The notes under the pieces: model-generated
The model's database searches: none
What the model was told of the DNA's origin: nothing
The model's input: the letters and a program-made list of their open reading frames with translations, nothing else
From: Streptomyces beihaiensis
GTDB lineage: Bacteria > Actinomycetota > Actinomycetes > Streptomycetales > Streptomycetaceae
Length of the DNA stretch: 64,000 bases
NCBI RefSeq assembly: GCF_026274175.1
Contig: NZ_JAPHNL010000263.1
Coordinates: 40,265-104,264 of the forward strand
Direction of reading: 5' to 3'
Position numbers and translations under genes: made by a program
Shown here: positions 51,814 through 60,415 of the stretch, in pieces
Layout: each line of letters opens with the position of its first letter
Position numbering within the stretch: position 1 is the first letter of the stretch

Positions 51814-53469
51814 ATGAAGAACACCGCGCGCGCAGAGTCCGGCGGGGTGTCCCGCCGCGACGTCCTGAAGGTCTCCGGAGCGACTCTGGGTGGCATGGCC
51901 GTCGGAGGCGCCACGGCCGGCACCGCGACGGCCGCCACGGCGAGGACCACGCCAGGCACCACCACGGGCGCCGCGACGGGCACCACCACGGGCACCACGA
52001 CAGGCGCCGGCTCGGCGGGGACGCCCGCGCCCCCCGAAGCTCAGCACTGCGACGAGAACGGCTGCCACTACCCCGTGGACCCGCGGTCCACGCAGCGGTA
52101 CAGCTATCCGGACAGACTGAAGAAGTTCACTCCGGACATGCGGGCGGATCTTCATGACGACGAGATGAGAATCACCTTCCTCGGGACCGCGTTCCCGACA
52201 TCGCCAGGGCGCCGCGCCCAGCAGTTGATGAGCATCTTCGTGGAGGTCGGCCCATGGCTTCCGGACCCCGACGGAGGATTCGGGAAGGCGACGGACTCGT
52301 TCGTCTTCGACTGCGGAGCCGGGGTGATCGCGAATTACGGCGCGATGGGCATCTCACTCGGCAGGATGGACAAGATCTTCCTCACCCACCTGCACGGCGA
52401 TCACATCAGTGACCTCACGCCCATCTACTGCTTCGGCCCCGCGTACGACCGCCACACGCCTCTGTACGTATGGGGACAGGGCCGTTCGGGCGTGGTGAAC
52501 CCGAAGGGGAGCCCGAAGTACTACAAGGACGGCCTCAACGACTTCTGCGGGCACTTTCGCGAGGCCATGCGGTGGCACACCGAGTCGTTCAGCTTCCTGC
52601 CGACGGGCTATCCGGGGTACGACATCCCCACCCAGCAGGACTGGCAGACGCCGGTTCCCCTCCGGCCGGTCGGGGACGACGCCGCCAAGGACGGGTACGG
52701 GCTCGTCCCCGTCGAGCTGGACTGGAGGATCACCGGGCTCGACGCGGACGGGAACCCCAACTACGAGAACATCGCCTACCGCAACAACGGCGTCACGGTC
52801 ACGCACTTCCCGGTGATCCATGACCGGAAGGGGTCGATGGGCTACAAGCTCGAGTGGAACGGCCTGTCCATGATCTACACCGGCGACACCAGGCCCGAGA
52901 CCATCAGCGTCAAGCACGCCCACAACGGCGGTAAGGGCGTGAACGTGTTCATCCACGAGATGATCCTTCCGCCGGAACTCCTCGCGATGAAGAACATGGG
53001 TCTCACGTTCCCCGACTACTCGGTTCCCGGTTTCAAGACGCTCGTCGAGGGAGCGGCGGCGGTCGAGGCGAGCTCGCACACCCCGCAGGGAGCTTTCGGA
53101 TACCTGCTGAGCCAGATCGACCCGCACCCCGACCTCTCGGTCATCGCGCACTTCCCGGTGGCCGACGACACCGTCAGGTGCGCCATGAACAGCGTGCGTA
53201 ACCACTTCCCCGAGGGCCGTGGCCCGAAGTTCGGCAAGGACATCGTCTGGTCGACCGACCTCATGGTGCTGAAGGTGAAGAAGGGCGAGCACGGCAGACC
53301 TCCCAAGATCGAGCAGCTGATCGGGGATGTCTCGGACTACACGTTCGCGGCGCCAGGGAACGTGTCTTCGCCGCTCAGCAAGCCGAAATACCCGAGTCCG
53401 ACGGCGCAGCTCGACACGACGAACCTGATCAGGCCCGGCGCGAACACGTACTGCGCGAACGGCTACTGA
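51814..53469 (+). CDS. Tat-exported metallo-beta-lactamase-fold hydrolase
   Basis: The 551-residue protein has a twin-arginine signal (SRRDVLKVSGATLGG), a Thr/Gly/Ala repeat linker (TTTGAATGTTTGTTTG), and an MBL-fold domain with the metal motif THLHGDHISD, further ligands in HFPVIHD, TGDTRPET and the late IAHFPVADD. ATG 51814 follows GAGGGTGACC. The CxxNGCHYP segment after the linker could anchor or bind metal. Public annotation pipelines label similar proteins after the guanitoxin-pathway enzyme GntH, but no guanitoxin genes are here, so I only call it an exported MBL-fold hydrolase. Confidence 0.85.
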   Translation: MKNTARAESGGVSRRDVLKVSGATLGGMAVGGATAGTATAATARTTPGTTTGAATGTTTGTTTGAGSAGTPAPPEAQHCDENGCHYPVDPRSTQRYSYPDRLKKFTPDMRADLHDDEMRITFLGTAFPTSPGRRAQQLMSIFVEVGPWLPDPDGGFGKATDSFVFDCGAGVIANYGAMGISLGRMDKIFLTHLHGDHISDLTPIYCFGPAYDRHTPLYVWGQGRSGVVNPKGSPKYYKDGLNDFCGHFREAMRWHTESFSFLPTGYPGYDIPTQQDWQTPVPLRPVGDDAAKDGYGLVPVELDWRITGLDADGNPNYENIAYRNNGVTVTHFPVIHDRKGSMGYKLEWNGLSMIYTGDTRPETISVKHAHNGGKGVNVFIHEMILPPELLAMKNMGLTFPDYSVPGFKTLVEGAAAVEASSHTPQGAFGYLLSQIDPHPDLSVIAHFPVADDTVRCAMNSVRNHFPEGRGPKFGKDIVWSTDLMVLKVKKGEHGRPPKIEQLIGDVSDYTFAAPGNVSSPLSKPKYPSPTAQLDTTNLIRPGANTYCANGY

Positions 53470-53718
53470 CCCGACATCGGGCGGGTGACGTCGCGCAGCC
53501 GTACCCCTCGGCCTCCCGCCCGTACGGGTTCTCCTACACCCCGCCCGAGTCGCTCGCGTGAACGGTGCCGGCCCTTGTCCGACCACGGATGCCTGCGACA
53601 GGGCACCGGTCTCTCCGAGGACGCGCGCAGGCCCTCAAGTTGACGATGCCGGGCGGATCCGACGAGGAGTACGCACGCCAAGCGCCTTCGCGCGTTCTCC
53701 GAGGAGGAGAACCCTCGG

Positions 53719-53850
53719 CGGCCCCGGCGACCCTGGCAGCCCCAGCGGCCCCGGCGACCCCAGCGGCCCCGGCAGCCCTGACGACCCCGGCAACCCCGGC
53801 AACCCCAGCAGGCCCGGCAACCCCAGCAGGCCCGGCAACCCCAGAGGCCC
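53719..53850. repeat. Nine-base-period repeat (collagen-like in several frames)
   Basis: Degenerate units such as CCCCGGCAACCCCAGCAGG repeat every 9 to 18 bases. In one + frame they spell Pro-Gly-Asn/Ser-Pro runs and on the minus strand Gly-Leu-Pro runs. This is a property of the repeat, not proof of a collagen-like protein. Confidence 0.7.
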
Positions 53851-54160
53851 CGGCGGTCAACGACCGTCGTGTCTGGCGGGACGCGACGTCAGCGAAGCCG
53901 GCCGTTGCGAACCGCTCTTCGCCGTGAACGACGACTCCTCGTCCGTCCTGCTGGACCTATCGTCGGCCTCCGACGTCACAGCCCCGCAACCAGTCCCACC
54001 ATCGGCCCCGCGCCGCGGAACCGCGCGACCCTCGCCACGCGTACCCACCTTCACCAGGCGCTTCAAGGGCACCTATTCTCCATCGAGTTATCGAGGCGTA
54101 CCGACTCCGACTCCCGTCGATGACCGGGCGGGCGGTAGCGGTACCCGTCCGTGTTGTACG

Positions 54161-54178
54161 CACGTGTACATACACGTG
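54161..54178. promoter_or_regulatory. Perfect 18-base palindrome before the kinase gene
   Basis: CACGTGTA and TACACGTG flank a CA centre, 30 bases before the kinase start, within a larger imperfect symmetry (TACGCAC left, GTGCGTA right). It is a probable operator. No matching regulator could be named. Confidence 0.5.
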
Positions 54179-54208
54179 TGCGTATTCGACCAGGGGGAGC
54201 GCAGCACC

Positions 54209-56314
54209 ATGAGCGGGACCGGCGAAGACGAGTCGGAGCGGCTGGGCGGGCCCGACGGTGATGACGGCATGAAGCCCCTCGCCTCCTTCGATCCGACCCA
54301 CATCGGCCCCTACCAGCTGCTCGGGCGGCTCGGCGCCGGTGGCATGGGGCGGGTGTATCTCGCCCGGTCCGAGAGCGGGCGCACCGTCGCCGTGAAGGTC
54401 GTGCACGAGGAGCACGTCTCCGACGCGCAGTTCCGGGCCCGGTTCCGGCGCGAGATCACCGCCGCGCGGCGCGTGGGCGAGCGCTACACCGCGCCCGTGC
54501 TCGACGCCGACCCCGACGCCGAACCGCCGTGGATCGCCACCGGGTACGTTCCCGGGCTCTCGCTCGAACAGGTGGTACGGCAGCACGGGCCACTGCCGAA
54601 CGACGCCGTGTACGGCCTCGCGGACGGTCTGCTGCGCGCGCTCAAGGACATCCACGACGCCGGGATCGTGCACCGCGACCTGAAGCCGTCGAACGTCATG
54701 CTGACCGTCGACGGCACCCGCATCATCGACTTCGGCATCGCCCGCGCGCTCGAGACGTCCGTCGAGTCCCTTCTGACCAGTACGGGCATGGTCATCGGGT
54801 CACCCGGGTTCATGTCGCCCGAGCAGATCCGCGGGGAGCGGGCCGAGGCGTCGAGCGATGTGTTCACCGTCGGGTGCGTACTGATGTACGCGGCCACGGG
54901 GAGGCTGCCGTTCGGGCACGGGGCCAGTAATCCACACGCCGTCATGTACCAGGTCACGCAGGGGGAACCGAACCTGGAGAGCCTGGAGGACGCGGGGCTG
55001 CGGGCGCTCGTGGCGCGCTGCCTCGCCAAAGAGCCGGAGCAACGGCCCACCGTCACCGACCTACTGGGCGATGGAGGGCCCGACTCGCGTAGTGGTCCCA
55101 GCGACACCGGTGGCTTCCCCGATCCCCGTGACTCCAGCGGCCCCAGCGCGCCCCGCGACCCCAGCGACCCCAGCGACCCCAGCGACCCTCGCGATCCGCC
55201 CCGCGCCCGGCCCGGCGCGGCCGCCGCCGCGAGGACCGCCGCCGCGAGGACCGCTGCCGCGAGGACCGGCGGGGCGGCGACCGGCGGCGCCTGGCTGCCC
55301 GCCGAGGTCGTCGCCCACATCGCCCAGCGCTCCGCCCGGCTCCTCGACGCCGAGGCCATCCCGCTGCGCGAGGAGCCGCGCGGCGAGACCCGTCGGCTGA
55401 CGCGCGAGGCCCCCGTGAACACCGGTGGCCCCGACGCTCCCGAAGACCTGTCGACCGTCAGGCTCGGGACGACGTCCGACGCGTCGGAACCCGCCGAGGA
55501 CGACGGCCGTGAGACGCAGCCCGAACTCCCCCAGGCCAAGGCTCCGCGACAGCCCAAGGAGCCCAGGCGACGGCGCCGTACCGTCATCGCCCTGCCCGTC
55601 GTCCTCGTGCTCGGCGTCGGCGGCGGCACCGCGGCCCTCCTCCCCTACGTGATGAACAACGGCCACCACGGCTCCCACGCCTCCCGGACCAGCCCGCCCA
55701 GCGCCTCCGGCATCACGCCCCTCGGCAGCGTCTCGCCGGGCGCGCCCAGTGGTTCCTCCAGCGGTTCCCCCACCAGCTCGCCCTCCAAGCGCGCCAAGAA
55801 GAAGGAAAGCGGGAAGCCCGACGGCAGCGGCGGCAGCACGACAGGCGCCGGATCCGGCCCCACAAGCTCGTCCGGGGCCCCCGGCAGCTCGGGGGGCTCC
55901 GGCGACAGCGCCGGATCCGGCACTGGCACCGGCACTGGCACTGGCACTGGCTCCGGGGGTTCGTCGAGCTCCGGAGGTTCCTCCGGCCCCGGCGGTACGT
56001 CGTCCGGCTCCAAGCCCGCCAACCTGACCGGCTACAAGGTCCAGTGGAAGAACTCCTGTGTCGGCGCGTGCGACATGCCGGTCATCGTGAGTTGGTCGCC
56101 CGTCTCCCGCGCCACCCGTTACGACATCCACTACACCAACAAAGGCAGCCAGTACACGGCGAAGAACGTCGACGAGATCCTTTCGACCGGCAGCACCAGC
56201 TACACGATCAACGGCCCGTACTCGGGCGACAAGATCTGTGTCTCCGTCCGCGCGGCCAACAAGTACGGCGCCTCGGCCTGGGCGCAGACCTGGTGCGACA
56301 CGGTGCCCTACTGA
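54209..56314 (+). CDS. Receptor-like Ser/Thr protein kinase with extracellular fibronectin-like domain
   Basis: The 701-residue protein has a PknB-type kinase domain at about 30-290: GAGGMGRVYLA, VAVKVV, VHRDLKPSNVML, IIDFGIA and SPEQIRGE. A low-complexity linker with Asp-Pro-Ser repeats follows, then one transmembrane helix (TVIALPVVLVLGVGGGTAALLPYV), a Ser/Gly/Thr-rich stalk with a Gly-Thr repeat, and a C-terminal domain of about 95 residues (KVQWKNSC, VIVSWSPVSRATRYDIHY, ICVSVRAANKYGAS) with fibronectin type III pattern and likely disulfides. ATG 54209 follows CAGGGGGAGC. It senses something outside the cell and phosphorylates targets inside. Confidence 0.88.
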   Translation: MSGTGEDESERLGGPDGDDGMKPLASFDPTHIGPYQLLGRLGAGGMGRVYLARSESGRTVAVKVVHEEHVSDAQFRARFRREITAARRVGERYTAPVLDADPDAEPPWIATGYVPGLSLEQVVRQHGPLPNDAVYGLADGLLRALKDIHDAGIVHRDLKPSNVMLTVDGTRIIDFGIARALETSVESLLTSTGMVIGSPGFMSPEQIRGERAEASSDVFTVGCVLMYAATGRLPFGHGASNPHAVMYQVTQGEPNLESLEDAGLRALVARCLAKEPEQRPTVTDLLGDGGPDSRSGPSDTGGFPDPRDSSGPSAPRDPSDPSDPSDPRDPPRARPGAAAAARTAAARTAAARTGGAATGGAWLPAEVVAHIAQRSARLLDAEAIPLREEPRGETRRLTREAPVNTGGPDAPEDLSTVRLGTTSDASEPAEDDGRETQPELPQAKAPRQPKEPRRRRRTVIALPVVLVLGVGGGTAALLPYVMNNGHHGSHASRTSPPSASGITPLGSVSPGAPSGSSSGSPTSSPSKRAKKKESGKPDGSGGSTTGAGSGPTSSSGAPGSSGGSGDSAGSGTGTGTGTGTGSGGSSSSGGSSGPGGTSSGSKPANLTGYKVQWKNSCVGACDMPVIVSWSPVSRATRYDIHYTNKGSQYTAKNVDEILSTGSTSYTINGPYSGDKICVSVRAANKYGASAWAQTWCDTVPY

Positions 56315-56376
56315 CGCGCCGCGGCGCCCCGACGTCACGCAGCAGGGCACCGGCGCGCCGGTGTACCGGTACCGGC

Positions 56377-57216
56377 GTTCCGCCCGCGACGAACACCGCG
56401 GAGATCCTGACCGTCGACACCTCGAGGGATCTCGACGAGCAGCCCGGCTGGCGCCGCACCCGCAACCCGATGAAACACCGCCGGGTCCTGTGCGACGCCA
56501 CCCTCCTCGCCGACGGCACCGTGCTGGTCAGCGGCGGCGCCGAGAAGGGCTGGGGCGACAACAACCGCGGTGACGTACGGGAGTCGGAGATCTACGACCC
56601 GGCCAGGGAGGTCTTCACACCGGTGGCGTCGGCCGCCACGGACCGCAAGTACCACTCGGTGGCCCTGCTCCAGATGGACGGCTCCGTCCTGAAGGCGGGC
56701 AGCACCGGCGGATTCGGCAACGTGGGCGCGAAGCCGCCGAAGGACGTCGGCGACCCGGCGTACGCAGCGCGCTACGACAACGACTACTGGAGCGACGACA
56801 AGAAGACCCCGGACAACCTCCGGATGGTCACCCACACCGACGCCGAGGTGTACAAGCCGGCGTACATGTGGGCCGCCCGCCCGAGGATCGACAAGGCACC
56901 GCGCACGCTCACCTCGCGCAACGGCACGTTCCGGATCACCGTCGCGGGCGGGACGCTCGGCACCGGCCGCGCAAGGCCGCGGGTCGCGGTCATCCGCATG
57001 GGCGCCACCACGCACGGCAACAACACGGACCAGCGTTACGTGTGGCTGGAGACGGGTTGCCAGGAACACGCGGGCGGCGACGGCGCGAACGCGGCCTGGA
57101 CGCTGGAGGTCACCCCTCCCGCCAACCCGGCCGCCGCGCCGCCCGGCGACTACATGCTCGTCGTCGTGGACGGCAACGGGACCCCGTCGGAGGCCGGCGC
57201 GCTGCGGCTTCCGTAG
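56377..57216 (+). pseudogene. N-terminally truncated galactose-oxidase-like (radical copper oxidase) gene
   Basis: The frame enters mid-domain with PATNTAEILTVD, continues with MKHRRVLCDATLLADGTVLVSGG (a kelch blade), DRKYHSVALL (the Tyr-His copper ligand pair), KPAYMW, and MGATTHGNNTDQR (the third ligand His) and the C-terminal beta-sandwich. The N-terminal carbohydrate-binding part and the blades carrying the Cys/Tyr cofactor are absent, and no start with a ribosome site precedes it (first Met at 56470). It runs directly after the kinase gene. GlxA-type oxidases are much longer. I judge it a relic, possibly fused by deletion to the kinase locus. Confidence 0.7.
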
Positions 57217-57561
57217 GGCGGGTGAGCGAGCCCCGCGTGGCGGCAGGCGGGCGGTACGGGAGCCGCGCCGGGCCCGGCGCGGTCCTGCCTGGTCCGGCGC
57301 GGTCCGCCGCCTGGTCTTGCGCGACCCTTACCGGCTCCTCATTGCCCACTGTGACCTGCCGTGATACACAGAGTGACGATACGTTTCCCGGCCGCGGCAC
57401 CCCACCCCTCCCGGCGGCGCGCCGCGGCCGGGAACGTACGAACTCGGCCAAGGAATGACGCCAACTTGGCAGGCACCGGCGACATTCTGAGGAACAATGT
57501 GCCTGACCTCTGCGCTGCGGCGGGGGCGACAGAACTACCCATATGGGGCGGTGAGTTACAC
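57217..57561. other. Gap before the conjugation-like operon
   Basis: A reading frame continuous with the next gene covers part of this gap and offers GTG 57499 (after TGAGGAA) and TTG 57466 as alternative starts, but it uses CTA, ATA and TTA codons, rare in this genome. I treat it as leader and promoter sequence. No hairpin or operator was recognised. Confidence 0.4.
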
Positions 57562-57870
57562 ATGCTGCTGGCAGCCGACAAGGGCGACATCTCCACCATC
57601 ATCGGCGGGATCGCCCCTGACTGGGGACCCTTCGGGAGCCTGGGCAACGAGGCACGGGTGATGATCGAGGTCGTCATGGCCGTGGCCATCCTGCTGTGCC
57701 TGGGCATCGCGATCTGGGGCGCGGCGAAACAACGTATCGGAGCGACGGCCCTGCGCGACACCTTCAGCGCGGAACAGGGCAAGGGCCTCATCATCGCCGG
57801 GCTGACCGGCGTGTTCATCATCGGCTCCCTCGGCACCCTGTTCACCATCGTGTACGGCATGGCCGTCTAG
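57562..57870 (+). CDS. Small two-helix membrane protein (VirB2/TrbC-like)
   Basis: The 102-residue protein has two hydrophobic helices (VMIEVVMAVAILLCLGIAIWG and GLIIAGLTGVFIIGSLGTLF) separated by a polar loop, the layout of pilin-like VirB2/TrbC proteins. ATG 57562 was chosen; GTG 57499 with a good AGGA site would add 21 residues including a TTA codon. It heads a rightward operon of membrane proteins and ATPases resembling a type IV secretion core. I recall the corresponding S. coelicolor genes as SCO4131 to SCO4126. Confidence 0.7.
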   Translation: MLLAADKGDISTIIGGIAPDWGPFGSLGNEARVMIEVVMAVAILLCLGIAIWGAAKQRIGATALRDTFSAEQGKGLIIAGLTGVFIIGSLGTLFTIVYGMAV

Positions 57871-58161
57871 CGCGGCCGACCGGCCGGGCGACGCACGGTC
57901 CGGCCGGCCCCGGCCCCGGCGCCGGTCCCGGTCCAGCTCTCCGATCCCGATCCCGATTCCTGATCCCCGATCCCTGGTCCCCGCTCTCCGGTCCCCAGTC
58001 CCCAGACCCCGACGTTCCTGCCCGCTTCTCGCGTCCCACGACTGAGGTCCTGTGTCCCTGATGCCCACTCACCACATCACGCCCGTACGCGATTCCACCC
58101 GGCGGCTACCGTCGTACGTACGCATGCACGTCTGGTGCTGCCTTGAGGGGGCGTACGGAGC

Positions 58162-59061
58162 ATGAGTCTCAGTGGTGGAGACAGGGACGACCACGACCTG
58201 TACGGGGACGGACACACCCGCACGCGGCTGCCGGAGCAGTCCGGATCCGGTGCGGACGGGTACGGGTTCGGGGGCGCGGGCGGACGCAGACCGGGACGTT
58301 CCCCGTCCCGGTCCCTGGTGATGATCGTCGGCGTGGTCGTCCTCCTCGTCGCGGCGATCGCACTCGCGAACCGAGGGGATACCTCAGCGGACGGCGGAGG
58401 CTCCGGGGCGGGCTCCGCCAGAGGTACTGGTGCTGGTGCTGGTACTGGCACGGGTACCGGCACCGGCACGGGTTCCGGCGCCAAGGCCGACCCGACGGCT
58501 CCGACCGGCACGAAGCCGGTGAGCGGCGGGGCCGGGTTCGCGCACGACGAGCAAGGTGCGCAGTCCGCTGCCGCGAACTACGCGGTGAAGCTCGGCGGAG
58601 ACGGAATGTTCAACCCCGACCGGCGGCACGCGATCGTGGACGCCGTCTACACACCGGCTGCCGCCGCGAAGCTCAAGGGCCCCATGGACAAGGCCTACTC
58701 CCCCGAGTTCCTGAAGAAACTCGGACTCGACGCGCAGGGCAATCCGCCGCAGGGCAGCACGTTCGTGTCCCGCACCATCCCGGTCGGCACGAAGACGATC
58801 GAGTACGGCAGCGCGTCCGCGAAGGTCTCGGTCTGGTACATGGGGCTGCTCGGCATCTCCGGTACCGACTCCACCAACCCCGTCACCACGTCCTGGCAGA
58901 CCTGGACGTTCAACCTGCAGTGGTCCGACGGCGACTGGAAGGTCGCCTCCGACTCCCAGAAGAACGGCCCCACCCCTGTTCCCGGCGACGAGCGCGCCTC
59001 CAGCTCCGACGCCATCAGCAAGGCCATCGAGGAGTACGGAGGGTTCACGTATGCCCGATAG
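58162..59061 (+). CDS. VirB8/TcpC-like single-pass membrane protein
   Basis: The 299-residue protein has a cytoplasmic Gly/Asp-rich head, one helix (LVMIVGVVVLLVAAIALAN), a Gly-Thr repeat stalk (encoded by 6-base repeats) and an extracytoplasmic domain of about 180 residues (AHDEQGAQSAAANYAVKLGGDGMF, VSVWYMGLLGISG, TWTFNLQWSDGDWKV) of NTF2/VirB8 type. ATG 58162. Its stop overlaps the next start. It probably forms the periplasm-side scaffold of the complex. Confidence 0.8.
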   Translation: MSLSGGDRDDHDLYGDGHTRTRLPEQSGSGADGYGFGGAGGRRPGRSPSRSLVMIVGVVVLLVAAIALANRGDTSADGGGSGAGSARGTGAGAGTGTGTGTGTGSGAKADPTAPTGTKPVSGGAGFAHDEQGAQSAAANYAVKLGGDGMFNPDRRHAIVDAVYTPAAAAKLKGPMDKAYSPEFLKKLGLDAQGNPPQGSTFVSRTIPVGTKTIEYGSASAKVSVWYMGLLGISGTDSTNPVTTSWQTWTFNLQWSDGDWKVASDSQKNGPTPVPGDERASSSDAISKAIEEYGGFTYAR

Positions 59062-60415
59062 CCCGAGCCGCGCGCTCAAGCTCACGGTCGTCGTCGCTGC
59101 CGTGCAGACCACAGCCGTGCTGACGGCCACGCGCGCCTTCGCGTCGCCCGATCCCAGCCCGACCGACGACGCCTGCAAGCTCATCATCGGGCGCGCCAAG
59201 CAGTACTGCGAGCGCAACGACCCGACCAGCAGCCCCAGCAAGTCCGGTGGCACGCCCACCCTCAACGACCCCACCGACCCCCTCTCCAGCCTCGCCAAGG
59301 GCTGTGCCGACGCCGCGTCCTGGACCGTCGACAAGCTCAGCGAGGCCGTGCAGAAGACGGCCGCGGTCGACTTCACCAACCACAAGTTCCTCCAGCAGTA
59401 CGCCGTCGTGTTCGCGGCCTCCGCCATCCTCACGGTCCTGCTGTGGCTGCTCGCCGTCGCCAAGCGCGCCGTGCGTGGCGTGCCGCTGACCACCGCGATC
59501 ACCGAGGCCGTCGGATTCCTCTGGCTGACGGTCCTGGCCTCCGCGTTCACGCCGCTGATCCTGTACACCGTCGTCTCCGCCGCCGACGGCATCTCCGACG
59601 TGCTCGCCAAAGCCACCGGCAACCAGACACCCACGTTCTTCGGGGCGTTCTCCGAGGCCCTCAAGAAGGGCGACGACATCGGCGGCGGGCCGATCATGCT
59701 GATCATCGTCTCGCTCGTGTCGATCGTCGCCGCGGGCGTGCTCTACCTGGAGCTGTACCTGCGCGCCGTCCTGCTCTACGTCGGCGCGCTCCTCGGCGTC
59801 GTCGTCTACGCCGGGCTCGTCGACAAGAACCTGTGGGGGCACGTCCGCCGCTGGGTCGGCATCATGATCGCGATCATTCTCGTGAAGCCGGTCATCGTGA
59901 TCGTGCTCGGCCTCGCCGGAGCGCTGTCCACGAGTTCGGGCGGGCCCAACTCCCTGTCCGCCGTCGTCTCCGGGCTCGCCATCATCCTGCTCGCCATCTT
60001 CGCCAGCGGCATGATCTACCGCTTCGTCCCCGGCTTCGGCGACGAGATGGCCAACGTACGCAAGAACCGCCTGATGCAGGGCGCCGAGGGCAAGGCCGCC
60101 GCCGTGATCTCCTCGCCCGCCGCCCTCGTCTCGCAGGGCATCAAGACCCACAGCGCCCGCACGGACGGCGGAGGCGGAGGGGGAGGCGGCGGCGGAGTTC
60201 AAGGCGGCGGTGCCGCTGCCCGCCCGTCCAACGCCGCGTCCGGCGGCATGGCCGCGCACAGCACCCGCTCGGCCGCTCAGGGGGGCCAAGGGGGCGGCGG
60301 CGGAACTGTCCCCTCCGCCGCACCCCCGCCCCGTACCAGTCCCGCCCCCACGAACACGCCCCACGCGCGCAACACCCGCAGTAACGGCAAACCGCAAGGA
60401 GGTGCAGGGCGTTGA
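59051..60415 (+). CDS. TrbL/VirB6-like polytopic membrane protein
   Basis: The 454-residue protein has a cleavable-like N-terminus, a soluble Cys-containing segment, then at least six helices (FAASAILTVLLWLLAV, LWLTVLASAFTPLILYTVV, MLIIVSLVSIVAAGVLYLEL, VLLYVGALLGVVVYAGLV, GIMIAIILVKPVIVIVLG, AIILLAIFASGMIYRF) and a Gly-rich tail encoded by GGC/GGA repeats. TrbL/VirB6 proteins form the translocation channel. It overlaps both neighbours (ATG 59051 within the previous gene, TTGA with the next). Confidence 0.82.
   Translation: MPDSPSRALKLTVVVAAVQTTAVLTATRAFASPDPSPTDDACKLIIGRAKQYCERNDPTSSPSKSGGTPTLNDPTDPLSSLAKGCADAASWTVDKLSEAVQKTAAVDFTNHKFLQQYAVVFAASAILTVLLWLLAVAKRAVRGVPLTTAITEAVGFLWLTVLASAFTPLILYTVVSAADGISDVLAKATGNQTPTFFGAFSEALKKGDDIGGGPIMLIIVSLVSIVAAGVLYLELYLRAVLLYVGALLGVVVYAGLVDKNLWGHVRRWVGIMIAIILVKPVIVIVLGLAGALSTSSGGPNSLSAVVSGLAIILLAIFASGMIYRFVPGFGDEMANVRKNRLMQGAEGKAAAVISSPAALVSQGIKTHSARTDGGGGGGGGGGVQGGGAAARPSNAASGGMAAHSTRSAAQGGQGGGGGTVPSAAPPPRTSPAPTNTPHARNTRSNGKPQGGAGR

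Larger units (their letters stand above)
53470..54208. other. Intergenic region before the kinase gene, with simple repeats
   Basis: The frame upstream of the kinase is open through most of this gap, but codon bias is weak and it lacks domains. It holds a 9-base-period proline/glycine-coding repeat (about 53719-53850) and a perfect palindrome at 54161-54178. I see no gene that I would defend. Confidence 0.4.

Noticed and set aside
51814-53469. Naming the MBL-fold protein as the guanitoxin enzyme GntH
   Set aside because: No other guanitoxin gene is nearby and the protein carries a Tat signal; the name would rest on database habit only.
53558-54208. Extending the kinase upstream to 53558
   Set aside because: The extra 217 residues are repeat-derived and a good ribosome site stands just before ATG 54209, where the normal kinase N-terminus begins.
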